A stretch of 64,000 nt of DNA from Aquimarina longa SW024 (GCF_001401755.1 NZ_KQ474104.1:79824-143823); one strand, 5' to 3'; shown: positions 17,470 to 27,755, counted from the first letter of the stretch. The notes: generated by a model from the sequence alone, not told the origin. A program made the numbers and translations.

Positions 17470-18397
17470 GATAATTTAAACTCAGAATCCTCACGCTCTC
17501 TATTCTTTTTAATTATAATTTATTCTTATAAACTTGATATCGTATATTTCTTTTGCTTTTTCAGACTCTTAAGAATATTCAATTTTCAGTTTTTTTTTGT
17601 AATATCATATGTAATTCATTTGTATTTTATGTTTTGTATTCATTATAGAAGCTAACTTTTTTATTCGTACAAAGAAAAAAATTATAGTAATTTAACTTAT
17701 GTTAAGCACAAGGGTTTTGCTACAATAGTTTATTCTTATATTAAAAAAGAATGATTCTTACATTAAGATTACATTGTTTATGCAGGATTAAACCACACTC
17801 TTAATGGGTAGTATCATATTTATATCAAAAAAGATCATACATAACAATAACTTCAATCCTTCTAAAGGTTAGTTTTTTTCGACAAAAAACACAATTTCAT
17901 ATTTATGTTAACATAATTTTTACAAGAAAAACACATTGTTTTTTAGGTCCAAAAACAGAATTACAGTAATCAGTTATTCTCTTTTTTATTTTTTTTAAAT
18001 CCTATACATAATAACTAAAAATTGTTAGCAGTCATAACATTTACAAGCACTAAACTCTAGCCTTCCATTTCTTAACAAAGAAAACACAACTATCTATATA
18101 CCAACTCATAAAAATTATAAAAAATCATATATAATTTAACCGTATACAGTTCAGGTTTTAAAAAAAAATAAAACTTCTGATTTCACTTTTATACAGAACA
18201 GAAATACGTCATTTAATTGTTAAAAAATACAGCAAAAATTAACATTATAAATCTCTATAGAAATTCTCACAAACTCATTAAGTCGATCTTACGGTTTACC
18301 CTTACAAAACTAACGTTAATTTGTTGTTAAAAAAATATTATTTTCGTTCGTGTGTTAATTTATTAATACTTTTTCACCCACTAACAAAAATCATCAT
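17470..18397. other. Long AT-rich intergenic region upstream of susC
   Basis: The 928 bases contain no convincing gene on either strand. The last 90 bases hold a possible promoter: TATTTTCG at 18339-18346 is one base off TAnnTTTG, and TTG triplets lie at 18321 and 18324, a spacing somewhat shorter than usual. Expression control of the SusC/SusD pair probably sits here, but no clear operator was seen. No ECF sigma/anti-sigma genes adjoin it. Confidence 0.5.
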
Positions 18398-21300
18398 ATG
18401 ATAATGAAATTATTAACAAAAAAAATGCTAATATTTTTAGCTGTATTAGTCACACAACTTGCAGTTGCGCAAGAAAGCGCTATAACTGGTAAAGTTACAG
18501 ATAGTGGAGGTCTGGCTTTACCTGGTGTAAACATTACCATAAAGGGTACTAATAGCGGAACTCAAACAGACTTTGATGGGATGTATGCTATACAAGCTCC
18601 CCAAGGAAGCGTTTTATTATTTAGTTACTTAGGTTTTGCTGACCAAGAAGTAACTGTTGGAGCTCAAAACACTATTAATATACAATTAGAAGTTTCTGCT
18701 TCTGAATTGGATGAAATAGTTGTTACAGCTCTTGGTATTTCTAGAGATAAAAAATCTTTAGGATATTCTACACAAGAAGTTGATGGGGAAGATTTAAACA
18801 ATGTAAAAAGTGGTAATTTTGTAAATGCTCTTTCTGGAAAAGCTTCAGGTATTCAGATTAGAAAAAATAATAACTTAGGAGGATCTACTAACGTTGTTAT
18901 TAGAGGTAATGCTTCTTTAACAGGAAGTAACCAAGCTCTGTTTGTAATTGATGGAATTCCTATCAACAATACAAATTCAAATTCAAAAATACAAGGTCAA
19001 GCTCGTGGAGGACAATATGATTATGGAAATGCTGCTTCTGATATCAACCCAGAAGATATCGAATCGATTAATGTCTTAAAAGGTGCCGCTGCATCTGCTT
19101 TATATGGATCTAGGGCTGCAAATGGAGTGATTATGATTACAACTAAAAAAGGTAAAGATTCTAAAGGGCTCGGAGTTTCTATAAATTCTGGAATTACTTT
19201 TGGAACAATTGACAAAAGTACATTTATTAAATATCAGACAGAATATGGAGGAGGATATGATCCTAGTTTTTATCTAAGAGATATAAATGGAGATGGTACC
19301 GCTGATGACCGTACAGTTCGTTATAGAGGGGATGGTTCTTATGGACCTGCTTTTGACCCTAGTATATTGGTATACCAATGGGACTCTTTTGATCCGGATT
19401 CTCCAAATTACAGAACAGCAACTCCGTGGGTTAATGCTAAGAATGGTCCTATAACTTTTTTTGAAACACCTATTACAATAACAAATTCCGTTTCTCTAGA
19501 AAAAGGATTTGACAAAGGATCATATAGATTAAACTATACTAAGTTTGATCAAAAAGGATTGATGCCTAATAGTTCTATTAAGAAACATAACTTCTCTATG
19601 AGTGGAAACTTTAAACTTAGTGATAAGCTTACTGCTACTGGTTATGCCAATTATATCAAAACAGATGGATTAGGGCGTAACTCTACAGGATATGGTGACA
19701 ATATTGTTGCTGGTTTTAAGCAATGGTGGCAAACTAATGTTGATTTACAACAACAAAAGGATATTTATTTTGCCACACGAAGAAATATAACTTGGAATCC
19801 TCGTTCACCAGATGCAGGTTCTACTCCAATATATTGGGATAATCCATATTGGAATCGTTATGAAAACTATCAAACAGATTCAAGAAATCGTTTCCTAGGA
19901 AATGTATCTCTAAACTATATAGTTACTGATTGGTTTAATATTACTGCAAGAATTGCTACAGATACCTATTCTGAATTACAAGAAGAACGAAGAGCTAATG
20001 GTAGTGTCCCAACTTCTTTTGGTGTTAATCCTGGTAGAGGAAACGCAGATAATAGAGGTAATGTAGATTCTGGATATAGTAGAAGAAACATCAACAATAC
20101 AGAGACTAATTATGATTTGATGCTTAACTTTGATAAAGACTTAAATGATGAGTTCAATATCAAAGGTATTCTAGGAACTAATATTAGAAGAAACCATTTT
20201 CAATCCATACACGCATCTACAGGTGGAGGTTTAAGTGTCCCTAGGTTATATTCTTTACAAAATAGCAAAGGCCCCTTACCACTACCTTTCGAGAGAGATG
20301 AAAAGATAGGTGTAGATGGGATTTATGCTAGTGCATCGATAGGATATAAAAACATGCTATTTTTAGACGGTACTATAAGAAGAGATCACTCTTCTTCACT
20401 ACCAAAAGATAATAGTACTTTTTATTATCCATCTATTGCAGGTAGTTTTGTATTTTCAAGTCTTTTAGATACAGAAATCATATCATTTGGTAAAATCCGT
20501 GCTAATTATGCTGAAGTAGGGAATAGTGCTCCTTTTGATTTTTTAGCCGACATCTATAATGTTAATACTCCTATCGGGAGCGCAAGCACCTCTGTTAATG
20601 ACCAAAAGAGAAATTCTACTCTAAAACCAGAGAGAACGACTTCAACTGAACTTGGTTTAGAAATGAAATTCTTAAAAAGTAGATTTGGGTTTGATGTGGC
20701 GTATTATATCAATAATTCTATTGATCAAATTTTTGGTGTCCCTGTTACTAGATCAACTGGATATAGTTCTAAAATTCTAAATGCAGGAGAGATTGAAAAT
20801 AAAGGAGTAGAATTATCCGTATCTGGAACTCCTATACAAACAGAAGATTTTTCTTGGGATGTAAATGTAAACTGGTCTAAAAATGAGAATAAAGTAATCA
20901 CTTTAGAAGATGGTATTAAGAATTTACAATTAGGTTCTTTTCAAGGAGGTGTTACTATAAATGCAACTGTAGGACAACCATATGGTGTTATCTATGGAAC
21001 AGATTACACTTATTTAAATGGTCAAAAAGTTATTGACCCAAGTACTGGAAAACACATTATCACTAGTACTTCTAACAATATTATAGGAGACACCAACCCT
21101 GATTGGTTAATGGGTATTTCTAATAAGTTAAATTATAAGAATGTTTCATTTAGTTTTTTAATTGATATTCAAAAAGGAGGAGATATTTTTTCTTTAGATC
21201 AATATTATGGTTTAGGAACAGGTTTATATGCAGAAACTGCTTTTATCAATGACTTAGGAAATCCCGTAAGAAATACACTTGCTGATGGCGGTGGGCTTAT

Positions 21301-21655
21301 TCACCCAGGAGTAAATCCTGATGGAACACAAAATACTACAAGAGTGGATGCTAATAAGTATACTGCTTTTGGATCTGATGGAGGTCACCCAAATGCTGGA
21401 TTTGTCTATGATGCTAGTTATGTAAAACTAAGAGAAGTAGCTTTAACTTATAATTTTTCCAAAAAATTACTCGATTATACATTCTTAAGTAATGCTTCTC
21501 TAAGTGTAACTGGGTCTAACCTTTGGATTATTCATAAAAATATTCCGCATGAAGATCCTGAAGGTGGTTTAAGTTCTGGTAACTTACAAGGATATTCCGT
21601 AGGTTCATTACCAACAACCAGAGATTTTGGTTTCAATTTAAAATTACAATTCTAA
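18398..21655 (+). CDS. SusC/RagA family TonB-linked outer membrane protein
   Basis: The 1085-residue protein has a signal peptide ending near QLAVAQ, a CarboxypepD_reg-like domain (GKVTDSGGLALPGVNITIKGT, about 27-105), a TonB-box-like segment ELDEIVVTALGI, and the plug with VLKGAAASALYGSRAANGVIMITTKKG. A long beta-barrel follows, ending in an aromatic residue (KLQF). It imports a bound ligand across the outer membrane with its SusD partner, which starts 10 bases downstream. No glycoside hydrolase is nearby; the closest enzyme is the PhoD-like phosphatase beyond ndk. ATG 18404 is an alternative start. Confidence 0.95.
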   Translation: MIMKLLTKKMLIFLAVLVTQLAVAQESAITGKVTDSGGLALPGVNITIKGTNSGTQTDFDGMYAIQAPQGSVLLFSYLGFADQEVTVGAQNTINIQLEVSASELDEIVVTALGISRDKKSLGYSTQEVDGEDLNNVKSGNFVNALSGKASGIQIRKNNNLGGSTNVVIRGNASLTGSNQALFVIDGIPINNTNSNSKIQGQARGGQYDYGNAASDINPEDIESINVLKGAAASALYGSRAANGVIMITTKKGKDSKGLGVSINSGITFGTIDKSTFIKYQTEYGGGYDPSFYLRDINGDGTADDRTVRYRGDGSYGPAFDPSILVYQWDSFDPDSPNYRTATPWVNAKNGPITFFETPITITNSVSLEKGFDKGSYRLNYTKFDQKGLMPNSSIKKHNFSMSGNFKLSDKLTATGYANYIKTDGLGRNSTGYGDNIVAGFKQWWQTNVDLQQQKDIYFATRRNITWNPRSPDAGSTPIYWDNPYWNRYENYQTDSRNRFLGNVSLNYIVTDWFNITARIATDTYSELQEERRANGSVPTSFGVNPGRGNADNRGNVDSGYSRRNINNTETNYDLMLNFDKDLNDEFNIKGILGTNIRRNHFQSIHASTGGGLSVPRLYSLQNSKGPLPLPFERDEKIGVDGIYASASIGYKNMLFLDGTIRRDHSSSLPKDNSTFYYPSIAGSFVFSSLLDTEIISFGKIRANYAEVGNSAPFDFLADIYNVNTPIGSASTSVNDQKRNSTLKPERTTSTELGLEMKFLKSRFGFDVAYYINNSIDQIFGVPVTRSTGYSSKILNAGEIENKGVELSVSGTPIQTEDFSWDVNVNWSKNENKVITLEDGIKNLQLGSFQGGVTINATVGQPYGVIYGTDYTYLNGQKVIDPSTGKHIITSTSNNIIGDTNPDWLMGISNKLNYKNVSFSFLIDIQKGGDIFSLDQYYGLGTGLYAETAFINDLGNPVRNTLADGGGLIHPGVNPDGTQNTTRVDANKYTAFGSDGGHPNAGFVYDASYVKLREVALTYNFSKKLLDYTFLSNASLSVTGSNLWIIHKNIPHEDPEGGLSSGNLQGYSVGSLPTTRDFGFNLKLQF

Positions 21656-21665
21656 AAAAATAAAG

Positions 21666-23120
21666 ATGAAAAAAATATTAATCCTAATCACAGCGATAAT
21701 TATAGCATCTTGTTCTGATAATTTAGAAAGTCTAAACGAGAATATAAAAGATCCATCTTCTGTTCCTGGAGAGTCTCTATTTACTGGAGCGCAGAAGAAT
21801 TTGGTTGATCAAATAGTTGATTTAAATGTAAATAATAATAATACTAAGCTTTGGTCTCAGTATTTACAAGAAACAACCTATTTGGATGAAAGTAGATATA
21901 ATCAAATCAGAAGAAAAATCCCTGACACCCACTGGAGTATTCTTTACAAGGATGTCATAAAAGATCTGAATGAAGCATCAAAAATCATAACAGATACTAA
22001 ATATTCATTACCTGCCGATATAGAAACCAAAGCAAACAAACTTCAAGTTATAGAAATATTAATCATCTATTCTTATAGTATATTAGTTGAGACTTATGGA
22101 AATGTTCCATATACTGAGGCCATGAATATTAACAATTTATTGCCTAAATATGATGATGGAGAAACAATCTATAAAGATTTAATTAATAGATTAACAGTAG
22201 CTATTAATGCATTAGACACTAGCAAAGGAAGCTTTGGAGCTGCTGATAATATATATAGTGGCAATATAACTTTATGGAAAAAATTTGCTGCTTCTTTAAA
22301 ATTAAGAATGGGTATTCTGTTATCTGATGTAGACAATACTTTTGCAAAAACTGCTGTTGAAGCTGCAGTTACTAGCGGTGTATTTGATAGTAATTCTGAT
22401 AATACCAATTTCAAATACTTATCAGCTGACCCTAATACAAACCCTGTTCATAGTAATTTAGTATTGAGCGGAAGAGATGATTTTGTTGCAGCGGTTACAA
22501 TTGTTGATATGATGAATACATTAAATGACCCTAGAAGGCCTTTATATTTTAAAACCGTACCAACTACTGGAACATATATTGGAGGAAACATTGGAATGCT
22601 TTCTGACTATGACGCATATTCTCATGTATCAGACAAGGTAGAAGCAGCTACAAGTCCAGGTATAATTATGGATTATGCTGAAGTTAAGTTTTTATTAGCT
22701 GAGGCAGCTGTAAGAGGTTTTAATGTTGGAGGAACTGCCAAAACACATTATGATGATGGTATTAAAGCATCTATAGAAAACTGGGGAGGAACAGCTACTG
22801 ATGCTACAACCTATCTTGCACAATCAACAGTAGACTATGATACAGCTTTAGCTGCAAGTACCGCTACCATACCTTGGAAAGAAGTTATTGGTAATCAAAA
22901 ATGGATTGCCTTATTCAATAGAGGTTTAGAAGCATGGACATCTATCAGACTTTTAGACTATCCTAAATTAGCAACTCCTGATCAAGCAGTTTCTGGTTTC
23001 CCTACCAGATATACATACCCTATTATTGAACAAACCTTAAACGAATCAAATTGGACCGCTGCATCTGCCAAGATCGGTGGTGACCTTCCTGAAACAAAGC
23101 TTTTCTGGGATAAAAATTAA
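21666..23120 (+). CDS. SusD/RagB family lipoprotein (SusD-like_2 type)
   Basis: The 484-residue protein has a lipobox IIIASC (Cys about residue 16), then SLNENIKDPSSVPGESLF, typical of the SusD-like_2 group. The helical TPR-type core includes VETYGNVPYTEAMN and the LWKKFAASLKLRMG box. Surface-exposed SusD proteins form the lid over SusC and capture the ligand. WIALFNRGLEAWTSIRLLDYP near the end is also typical. It is cotranscribed with the upstream susC and ends at a strong terminator. Confidence 0.94.
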   Translation: MKKILILITAIIIASCSDNLESLNENIKDPSSVPGESLFTGAQKNLVDQIVDLNVNNNNTKLWSQYLQETTYLDESRYNQIRRKIPDTHWSILYKDVIKDLNEASKIITDTKYSLPADIETKANKLQVIEILIIYSYSILVETYGNVPYTEAMNINNLLPKYDDGETIYKDLINRLTVAINALDTSKGSFGAADNIYSGNITLWKKFAASLKLRMGILLSDVDNTFAKTAVEAAVTSGVFDSNSDNTNFKYLSADPNTNPVHSNLVLSGRDDFVAAVTIVDMMNTLNDPRRPLYFKTVPTTGTYIGGNIGMLSDYDAYSHVSDKVEAATSPGIIMDYAEVKFLLAEAAVRGFNVGGTAKTHYDDGIKASIENWGGTATDATTYLAQSTVDYDTALAASTATIPWKEVIGNQKWIALFNRGLEAWTSIRLLDYPKLATPDQAVSGFPTRYTYPIIEQTLNESNWTAASAKIGGDLPETKLFWDKN

Positions 23121-23133
23121 GTAAATTATTTTT

Positions 23134-23166
23134 AACTAGGTGAAATAAAATTTCACCTAGTTTTTA
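23134..23166 (+). terminator. Terminator of the first susCD operon
   Basis: The 12-bp stem AACTAGGTGAAA (23134-23145) faces TTTCACCTAGTT (23151-23162) with a 5-base loop and a following T run. Confidence 0.9.
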
Positions 23167-23194
23167 TAAATCAGAGAATTACAATTCATAAATC

Positions 23195-23232
23195 AAAAAA
23201 CTCATCAATAATATATTATTGATGAGTTTTTT
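23195..23232 (-). terminator. Bidirectional terminator, ndk side
   Basis: A nearly perfect palindrome (AAAAACTCATCAATAAT and its complement) is bounded by A-run and T-run. It serves ndk on the minus strand and may back up the susCD terminator on the plus strand. Confidence 0.85.
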
Positions 23233-23302
23233 ATTCTTAACTTTAGTAATCTTATTAAGAATTAAGATATTACTAAAGATTTATTTAGACGATATTCTCT
23301 AC

Positions 23303-23722
23303 CTAAAATTGCTCTCTTCCTGAAAAATGGAAAGCTCCTTCGATAGCAGCATTTTCATCACTATCACTACCATGTACGGCATTCTCACTTATAGAAGTAG
23401 CATATTTTTTACGGATAGTACCTTCTGCAGCTTCTTGTGGATTAGTTGCTCCAATTAGAGTTCTAAAATCTTCTACTGCATTTTCTTTTTCTAAAATTGC
23501 GGCTACAATCGGACCACTAGTCATATATTCTACTAATTCTCCGTAAAAAGGACGTTCTTTATGAACTGCATAAAATGCTGAAGCATCATCTGTAGTAAGT
23601 TGCGTTAACTTCATTGCTACAATTCTAAATCCTGAAGCTGTGATTTGCTCTATAATTCCTCCTATATAACCTTTTCTTACCGCATCCGGTTTAAGCATTG
23701 TAAAAGTTCTGTTTGTTGCCAT
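23303..23722 (-). CDS. ndk: Nucleoside diphosphate kinase
   Basis: The 139-residue enzyme transfers the gamma phosphate between nucleoside triphosphates and diphosphates. It starts RTFTMLKPDAVRKGYIGGI, and the active-site histidine lies in the signature NAVHGSDSDENA. Length is normal. It is a single gene with its own predicted promoter and a strong terminator. Confidence 0.97.
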   Translation of the reverse strand: MATNRTFTMLKPDAVRKGYIGGIIEQITASGFRIVAMKLTQLTTDDASAFYAVHKERPFYGELVEYMTSGPIVAAILEKENAVEDFRTLIGATNPQEAAEGTIRKKYATSISENAVHGSDSDENAAIEGAFHFSGREQF

Positions 23723-23812
23723 TGTATTTTTTTGTTATAACACTCTAATTGATAAAAAGTGTTCTTTAATTACTAATTCTAGGTATGTAAGCCTCTATTT
23801 TTTAATTTTGTG

Positions 23813-23842
23813 CAAAAATATGTATAAAAATATCAAAAACAA
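23813..23842 (-). promoter_or_regulatory. Putative ndk promoter
   Basis: On the minus strand a -33 TTG (complement of 23840-23842) is followed after 19 bases by TATTTTTG (complement of 23813-23820), matching the Bacteroidota pattern. The leader to the start codon would be about 85 bases. Confidence 0.55.
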
Positions 23843-23877
23843 GAATTATTATTCATTCTCTTCTCATATCAAAAAAA

Positions 23878-24909
23878 CTATTTTTTAAGGTATTCTATTT
23901 TATATTCTTGTAGTACTTTATTATTATTTCCACGAATTTGCATTGCTACACTGTAAGATTTAAAATCAAATTTTAATACTCCAAAACTAGGAACCGAGGT
24001 AACATCACTAATTCTATATGCATTTGGCTCTCCTTTAAATCCTACATATGAATGTGTTAAACCACTAGATGTAAAATCAATTAATGGATATCCAAGCCCT
24101 TTTACTTTAGCTGAAGAAAATTCAGAAATATGTCGATCTCCACTAAGTAGTATTGCATTTTTCACTTTTTTACTTACTAATATTTCTTTTAATCGCTCTA
24201 CTTCATGAGGAAAATTACCCCAAGTTTCAAAACCATGTTCTGATGATAGGATTTGAATACTACTGACTATAATCACGAAATCTGAATAATTAGATGCTAA
24301 TTCTTTTTCTAACCACCTCCACTGTTTATCCCCTAATAGCGTTCCTTCTTTATTTTTATAGGGTTGATATCGCTTAGTTTCCTCATTACTCTTTTTTAAT
24401 GGTGTTCTAAAATATCGAGTATCTAAGATAATTACCTTAACACTACCTTTTTCTGTTTCAAATATTTTAGATGTATAAATCCCTTTTCTAGTTCTTCTAG
24501 GGCTATCTTTTTCTACTCCTAAAAAATCTAAGAATAATTGCTGGCTTTTTTCTTTCTGACTCCACTCTTCTCCCCCATCATTAAGCCCATAATCATGATC
24601 ATCCCAGGTAGCCATCACGGGAATTACCCTTTTAATTTTTTGATAATCAGCAATATTATTTTGTATCAGATAATCATTCTTCATATTAGAAATATCATCA
24701 GAAGTGGTATAAATATTATCTCCTCCCCAGATGAATAGATCAGGATTGTTTTTCTGAATTTCATCCCAAAAAGGCTGAGGGCTATTTTGTTTGTTACAAC
24801 TTCCAAAAGCTATAACAAAATCATTAAAAATCGGCTCTGTGATATCTTGTGAAAAAGATAGTTGGACGGCACCAAAAATTATAAGAATAAAACTGCAACT
24901 ATATTTCAT
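23878..24909 (-). CDS. PhoD-like alkaline phosphatase family protein, secreted
   Basis: The 343-residue protein has a signal peptide ending at LSFSQ, then a metallophosphoesterase-like core: FGSCNKQNSPQPFWDEI, the metal-binding GGDNIY, ATWDDHDYGLNDGG, IILDTRYFRTPL, and LLSGDRHISEFS. This set is characteristic of PhoD-type phosphodiesterases/phosphatases acting on phosphoesters in the periplasm or at the surface. The N-terminal extension of classical PhoD is missing, as in the shorter Bacteroidota forms. It is divergent from nrnA and near the first SusC/SusD pair. Confidence 0.88.
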   Translation of the reverse strand: MKYSCSFILIIFGAVQLSFSQDITEPIFNDFVIAFGSCNKQNSPQPFWDEIQKNNPDLFIWGGDNIYTTSDDISNMKNDYLIQNNIADYQKIKRVIPVMATWDDHDYGLNDGGEEWSQKEKSQQLFLDFLGVEKDSPRRTRKGIYTSKIFETEKGSVKVIILDTRYFRTPLKKSNEETKRYQPYKNKEGTLLGDKQWRWLEKELASNYSDFVIIVSSIQILSSEHGFETWGNFPHEVERLKEILVSKKVKNAILLSGDRHISEFSSAKVKGLGYPLIDFTSSGLTHSYVGFKGEPNAYRISDVTSVPSFGVLKFDFKSYSVAMQIRGNNNKVLQEYKIEYLKK

Positions 24910-24931
24910 TTTAGAAAATCTAATTATACAA

Positions 24932-24939
24932 CAAAATTA
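24932..24939 (-). promoter_or_regulatory. Putative -7 element for the PhoD-like gene
   Basis: The minus strand reads TAATTTTG, a match to TAnnTTTG, 22 bases upstream of the start codon. A -33 TTG candidate (complement of 24956-24958) gives a 16-base gap, shorter than ideal. Confidence 0.4.
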
Positions 24940-24987
24940 GTGGTTCTAATATTACCAAAATATTATTTATCGTATCTTCGCTGACCT

Positions 24988-26004
24988 ATGACTACTAATG
25001 ACGCAAATAAAATAAAGGAGTTACTTTCTACTCCCAAAAATATTATTATAGTAACACATAAAAATCCTGATGGCGATGCTATAGGTTCTAGTTTAGCCTT
25101 ATATCACTATCTTACTTCATTAAATCATAATGTTAGCGTAATTACTCCTAATGATTATCCTACTTTTTTAAAATGGGTTCCTGGAGAAGATACTGTTCTA
25201 AAATATGATAGTGCTACTAAAACTGCTATTTCAAAAATTGAAAAAGCTGACCTTATTTTTACTTTAGATTTTAATCATTTATCGAGAAGTGGTGATATGG
25301 AAAATGTTTTAGCAAAAACTAAAACTACTTTTATCATGATTGATCATCATCAACAACCTGATGATTATGCTACATACACATACAGTGATACAAGTATGTG
25401 TTCTACTTGCCAGATGATATATCATTTTATAGAAAAATTAAATGATATAGATAAGATTACTCCAGAAATTGCTACTTGTATCTATCTTGGTATAATGACA
25501 GATACAGGATCCTTTAGATATCGATCTACTACAAGTACTACTCATAAGGTTATAGCAGATTTAATTGATCGAGGAGCTGATAACACTAGTATTCATGAAA
25601 ATATTTATGATACAAATACACTTTCTAAAATCAGGTTAAAAGGAGTTGCCTTAAACAACTTAAAAGTATTACCTAAATATAAAACAGCCTACATTACCAT
25701 ATCTCAAAAAGAATTAGATCAAAATAATTTTAAAAAAGGAGATACAGAAGGGTTTGTTAATTTTGGGTTATCTATCAAAGGAATTAAATTTGCTTTAATT
25801 TTTATAGAAAATAAAGGAGAGGGAATTATTAAAATTTCTTTACGTTCTAAAGGTGATTTTTCGGTGAATGAATTTTCGAGAAATCATTTTGAAGGTGGTG
25901 GACATCATAATGCTGCTGGTGGCAGAAGTAATCTATCGTTATCTGGCACAGTTGAAAAATTTATTAGTATCTTACCGACATATAAAAACGCCTTAAATCA
26001 ATGA
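24988..26004 (+). CDS. nrnA: DHH family bifunctional oligoribonuclease/pAp phosphatase (NrnA-like)
   Basis: The 338-residue protein has the DHH phosphoesterase motifs in order: THKNPDGDAIGSS (about 22-34), FTLDFNH, IDHHQQPDD (near 116), and TDTGSFRYRST, with a DHHA1 domain ending in the GGGHHNAAGG box (near 308). It degrades very short RNA and dephosphorylates pAp. Its last four bases (ATGA) overlap the start of gldI, showing coupled translation. A variant -7 TATCTTCG (24973-24980) lies only 7 bases from the ATG. Confidence 0.93.
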   Translation: MTTNDANKIKELLSTPKNIIIVTHKNPDGDAIGSSLALYHYLTSLNHNVSVITPNDYPTFLKWVPGEDTVLKYDSATKTAISKIEKADLIFTLDFNHLSRSGDMENVLAKTKTTFIMIDHHQQPDDYATYTYSDTSMCSTCQMIYHFIEKLNDIDKITPEIATCIYLGIMTDTGSFRYRSTTSTTHKVIADLIDRGADNTSIHENIYDTNTLSKIRLKGVALNNLKVLPKYKTAYITISQKELDQNNFKKGDTEGFVNFGLSIKGIKFALIFIENKGEGIIKISLRSKGDFSVNEFSRNHFEGGGHHNAAGGRSNLSLSGTVEKFISILPTYKNALNQ

Positions 26005-26555
26005 GATTAGCACTTCATTCACTCTGTCTTATTTTTTTATTATCTTCTTGTAAAACACCTGAAGCCCGTAGACCAATAAGTAGTAAATCAGGCTCTTTCA
26101 TAAATGAATCTATTCATCGAAATAAAGAACTTGCTGCTAAAGAAGAGTCTAGAATTCTAAAAATTATTAATAGCGATACCACCAATAGCTATATTACATC
26201 TGAGACAGGTTTCTGGTATTTCTACACAAAAAAAGATACGCTATCTACAAGTATCACTCCTAGGTTTGGTGATGTTGTAACCTTTACATATAATGTAAAA
26301 GATCTAAGTGGAAATATCATTTACACTAAGCAAGAATTAAATACAGTTACATACCGCATTGACAAGCAAGAACTTTTTTTAGGTCTTAGAGAAGGATTAA
26401 AGCTTATGAAGCAAGGCGAAATGATAACTTTTCTTTTCCCTTCTTATCAAGCATATGGATATTATGGTGATGATCATAAGATAGGGACAAATATTCCGTT
26501 AATAGCAGAAGTGACACTCAATACAATTACAAAAGAATCAACAACAGAAAATTAA
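26001..26555 (+). CDS. gldI: Gliding motility-associated peptidyl-prolyl isomerase GldI
   Basis: The 184-residue lipoprotein has a lipobox LIFLLSSC (Cys about 17) and a C-terminal FKBP-type PPIase domain (about 80-178): PRFGDVVTFTYNVKDLSGNIIY, then LREGLKLMKQGEMITFLFPSYQAYG. GldI is one of the lipoproteins required for flavobacterial gliding (T9SS-linked) and likely helps fold outer membrane partners. It overlaps nrnA by 4 bases and is followed 12 bases later by another PPIase lipoprotein. Confidence 0.92.
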   Translation: MRLALHSLCLIFLLSSCKTPEARRPISSKSGSFINESIHRNKELAAKEESRILKIINSDTTNSYITSETGFWYFYTKKDTLSTSITPRFGDVVTFTYNVKDLSGNIIYTKQELNTVTYRIDKQELFLGLREGLKLMKQGEMITFLFPSYQAYGYYGDDHKIGTNIPLIAEVTLNTITKESTTEN

Positions 26556-26567
26556 TTATCAACAAAA

Positions 26568-27695
26568 ATGAGAAAATTAAATCTATTATTCTTAGCTATT
26601 ATTACATTAGCTTTTAACAGTTGCAATGAAAAATACCCAGATTTGCAAGAAGGTATATATGCAGAGATTATTACAAATAAAGGTACGGCTGTAGCAAAAT
26701 TACATCATGATCTTACTCCAATGACCGTTGCAAATTTTGTTTCTTTAGCAGAAGGAACTAATACTATGGTTGATAGTACTTATAGAGGAAAAAAATATTA
26801 TAACAACATTTTATTTCATAGAGTAATTAAAGAATTTATGATACAAACTGGTGATCCTTTGGGTACCGGAGCTGGTGATCCTGGATATAAATTCCCTGAT
26901 GAAATTGTAGATTCACTTACTCATAAGTCAAAAGGGATTTTGTCAATGGCTAATTCTGGTCCAAACACTAATGGTAGTCAATTTTTTATTACTTTAAAAG
27001 AGACTCCTTGGTTAAATGGAAAACACACCATATTTGGAGAAATTATTATAGGACAAGATATTATTGATAGTATAGGCGTTGCAAAAACTGGTCCTAGAGA
27101 TAAGCCAGAAGAAGACCTAAAAATGCTAGAAGTTAATATCATTCGTAAAGGGAAAAGTGCTAAAGCTTTTGATACAGAAACTGCTTTTACAAATAAAATA
27201 AAAGTTCTAGAAGAAGAAAAAGCAGAAAAAGAAAGAGTACAGAAAGAAAAGAATGCGGCTACTTCTAAAAAATTTAATGAATTAAAATCTAAAGCTACAA
27301 AATTAGAAAGTGGTTTAGAAATTACGTTTACTAATCAAGGAGATGGAAAACAACCTACATCTAGTGACATGGTTAATGTAAACTATGCGGGTTATTTTAC
27401 TGATGGTAAAATCTTTGACACTAATATTGCTGAAAAAGCTAAAGAATCAGGAACTTTCGATGAGCGTAGAGCAGCAGATCCTAGAGGGTATGCTCCTATG
27501 CCTATGTCATACTCTCCTGATGCAAAAATGATTCCTGGTTTTAAAGAAGGTGTACAAAAAATGAAAGTAGGTGATAAAGCAATACTTTTTATCCCTTCAC
27601 ACCTAGCCTATGGCGAAAAAGGTGTTGGTCCAATACCTCCTAATACTGATCTTATTTTTGAAATAGAACTTATAAGCATTCAGGAAAAAAAATAA
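26568..27695 (+). CDS. Two-domain peptidylprolyl isomerase lipoprotein (cyclophilin plus FKBP)
   Basis: The 375-residue protein has a lipobox near AFNSC (Cys about 19). Residues about 30-195 form a cyclophilin (FHRVIKEFMIQTGDP, NTNGSQFFITLKETPWLNGKHTIFG split across the active site). A Glu/Lys-rich helical linker spans about 210-245. Residues about 250-372 form an FKBP domain (VNVNYAGYFTDGKIFDTN, FKEGVQKMKVGDKAILFIPSHLAYG). The fusion puts two PPIase folds on one envelope lipoprotein, beside gldI, so it probably acts as a periplasmic or outer-membrane foldase. Confidence 0.93.
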   Translation: MRKLNLLFLAIITLAFNSCNEKYPDLQEGIYAEIITNKGTAVAKLHHDLTPMTVANFVSLAEGTNTMVDSTYRGKKYYNNILFHRVIKEFMIQTGDPLGTGAGDPGYKFPDEIVDSLTHKSKGILSMANSGPNTNGSQFFITLKETPWLNGKHTIFGEIIIGQDIIDSIGVAKTGPRDKPEEDLKMLEVNIIRKGKSAKAFDTETAFTNKIKVLEEEKAEKERVQKEKNAATSKKFNELKSKATKLESGLEITFTNQGDGKQPTSSDMVNVNYAGYFTDGKIFDTNIAEKAKESGTFDERRAADPRGYAPMPMSYSPDAKMIPGFKEGVQKMKVGDKAILFIPSHLAYGEKGVGPIPPNTDLIFEIELISIQEKK

Positions 27696-27721
27696 TAAAT
27701 ATTCTATTAGTATAATTTAAT

Positions 27722-27755
27722 AAAAAGAGGCTACTTCTATTGTAGCCTCTTTTTA
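27722..27755 (+). terminator. Bidirectional terminator after the gldI operon
   Basis: The 13-bp stem AAAAAGAGGCTAC (27722-27734) faces GTAGCCTCTTTTT (27742-27754). It separates the convergent PPIase and TetR genes and can serve both. Confidence 0.9.
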
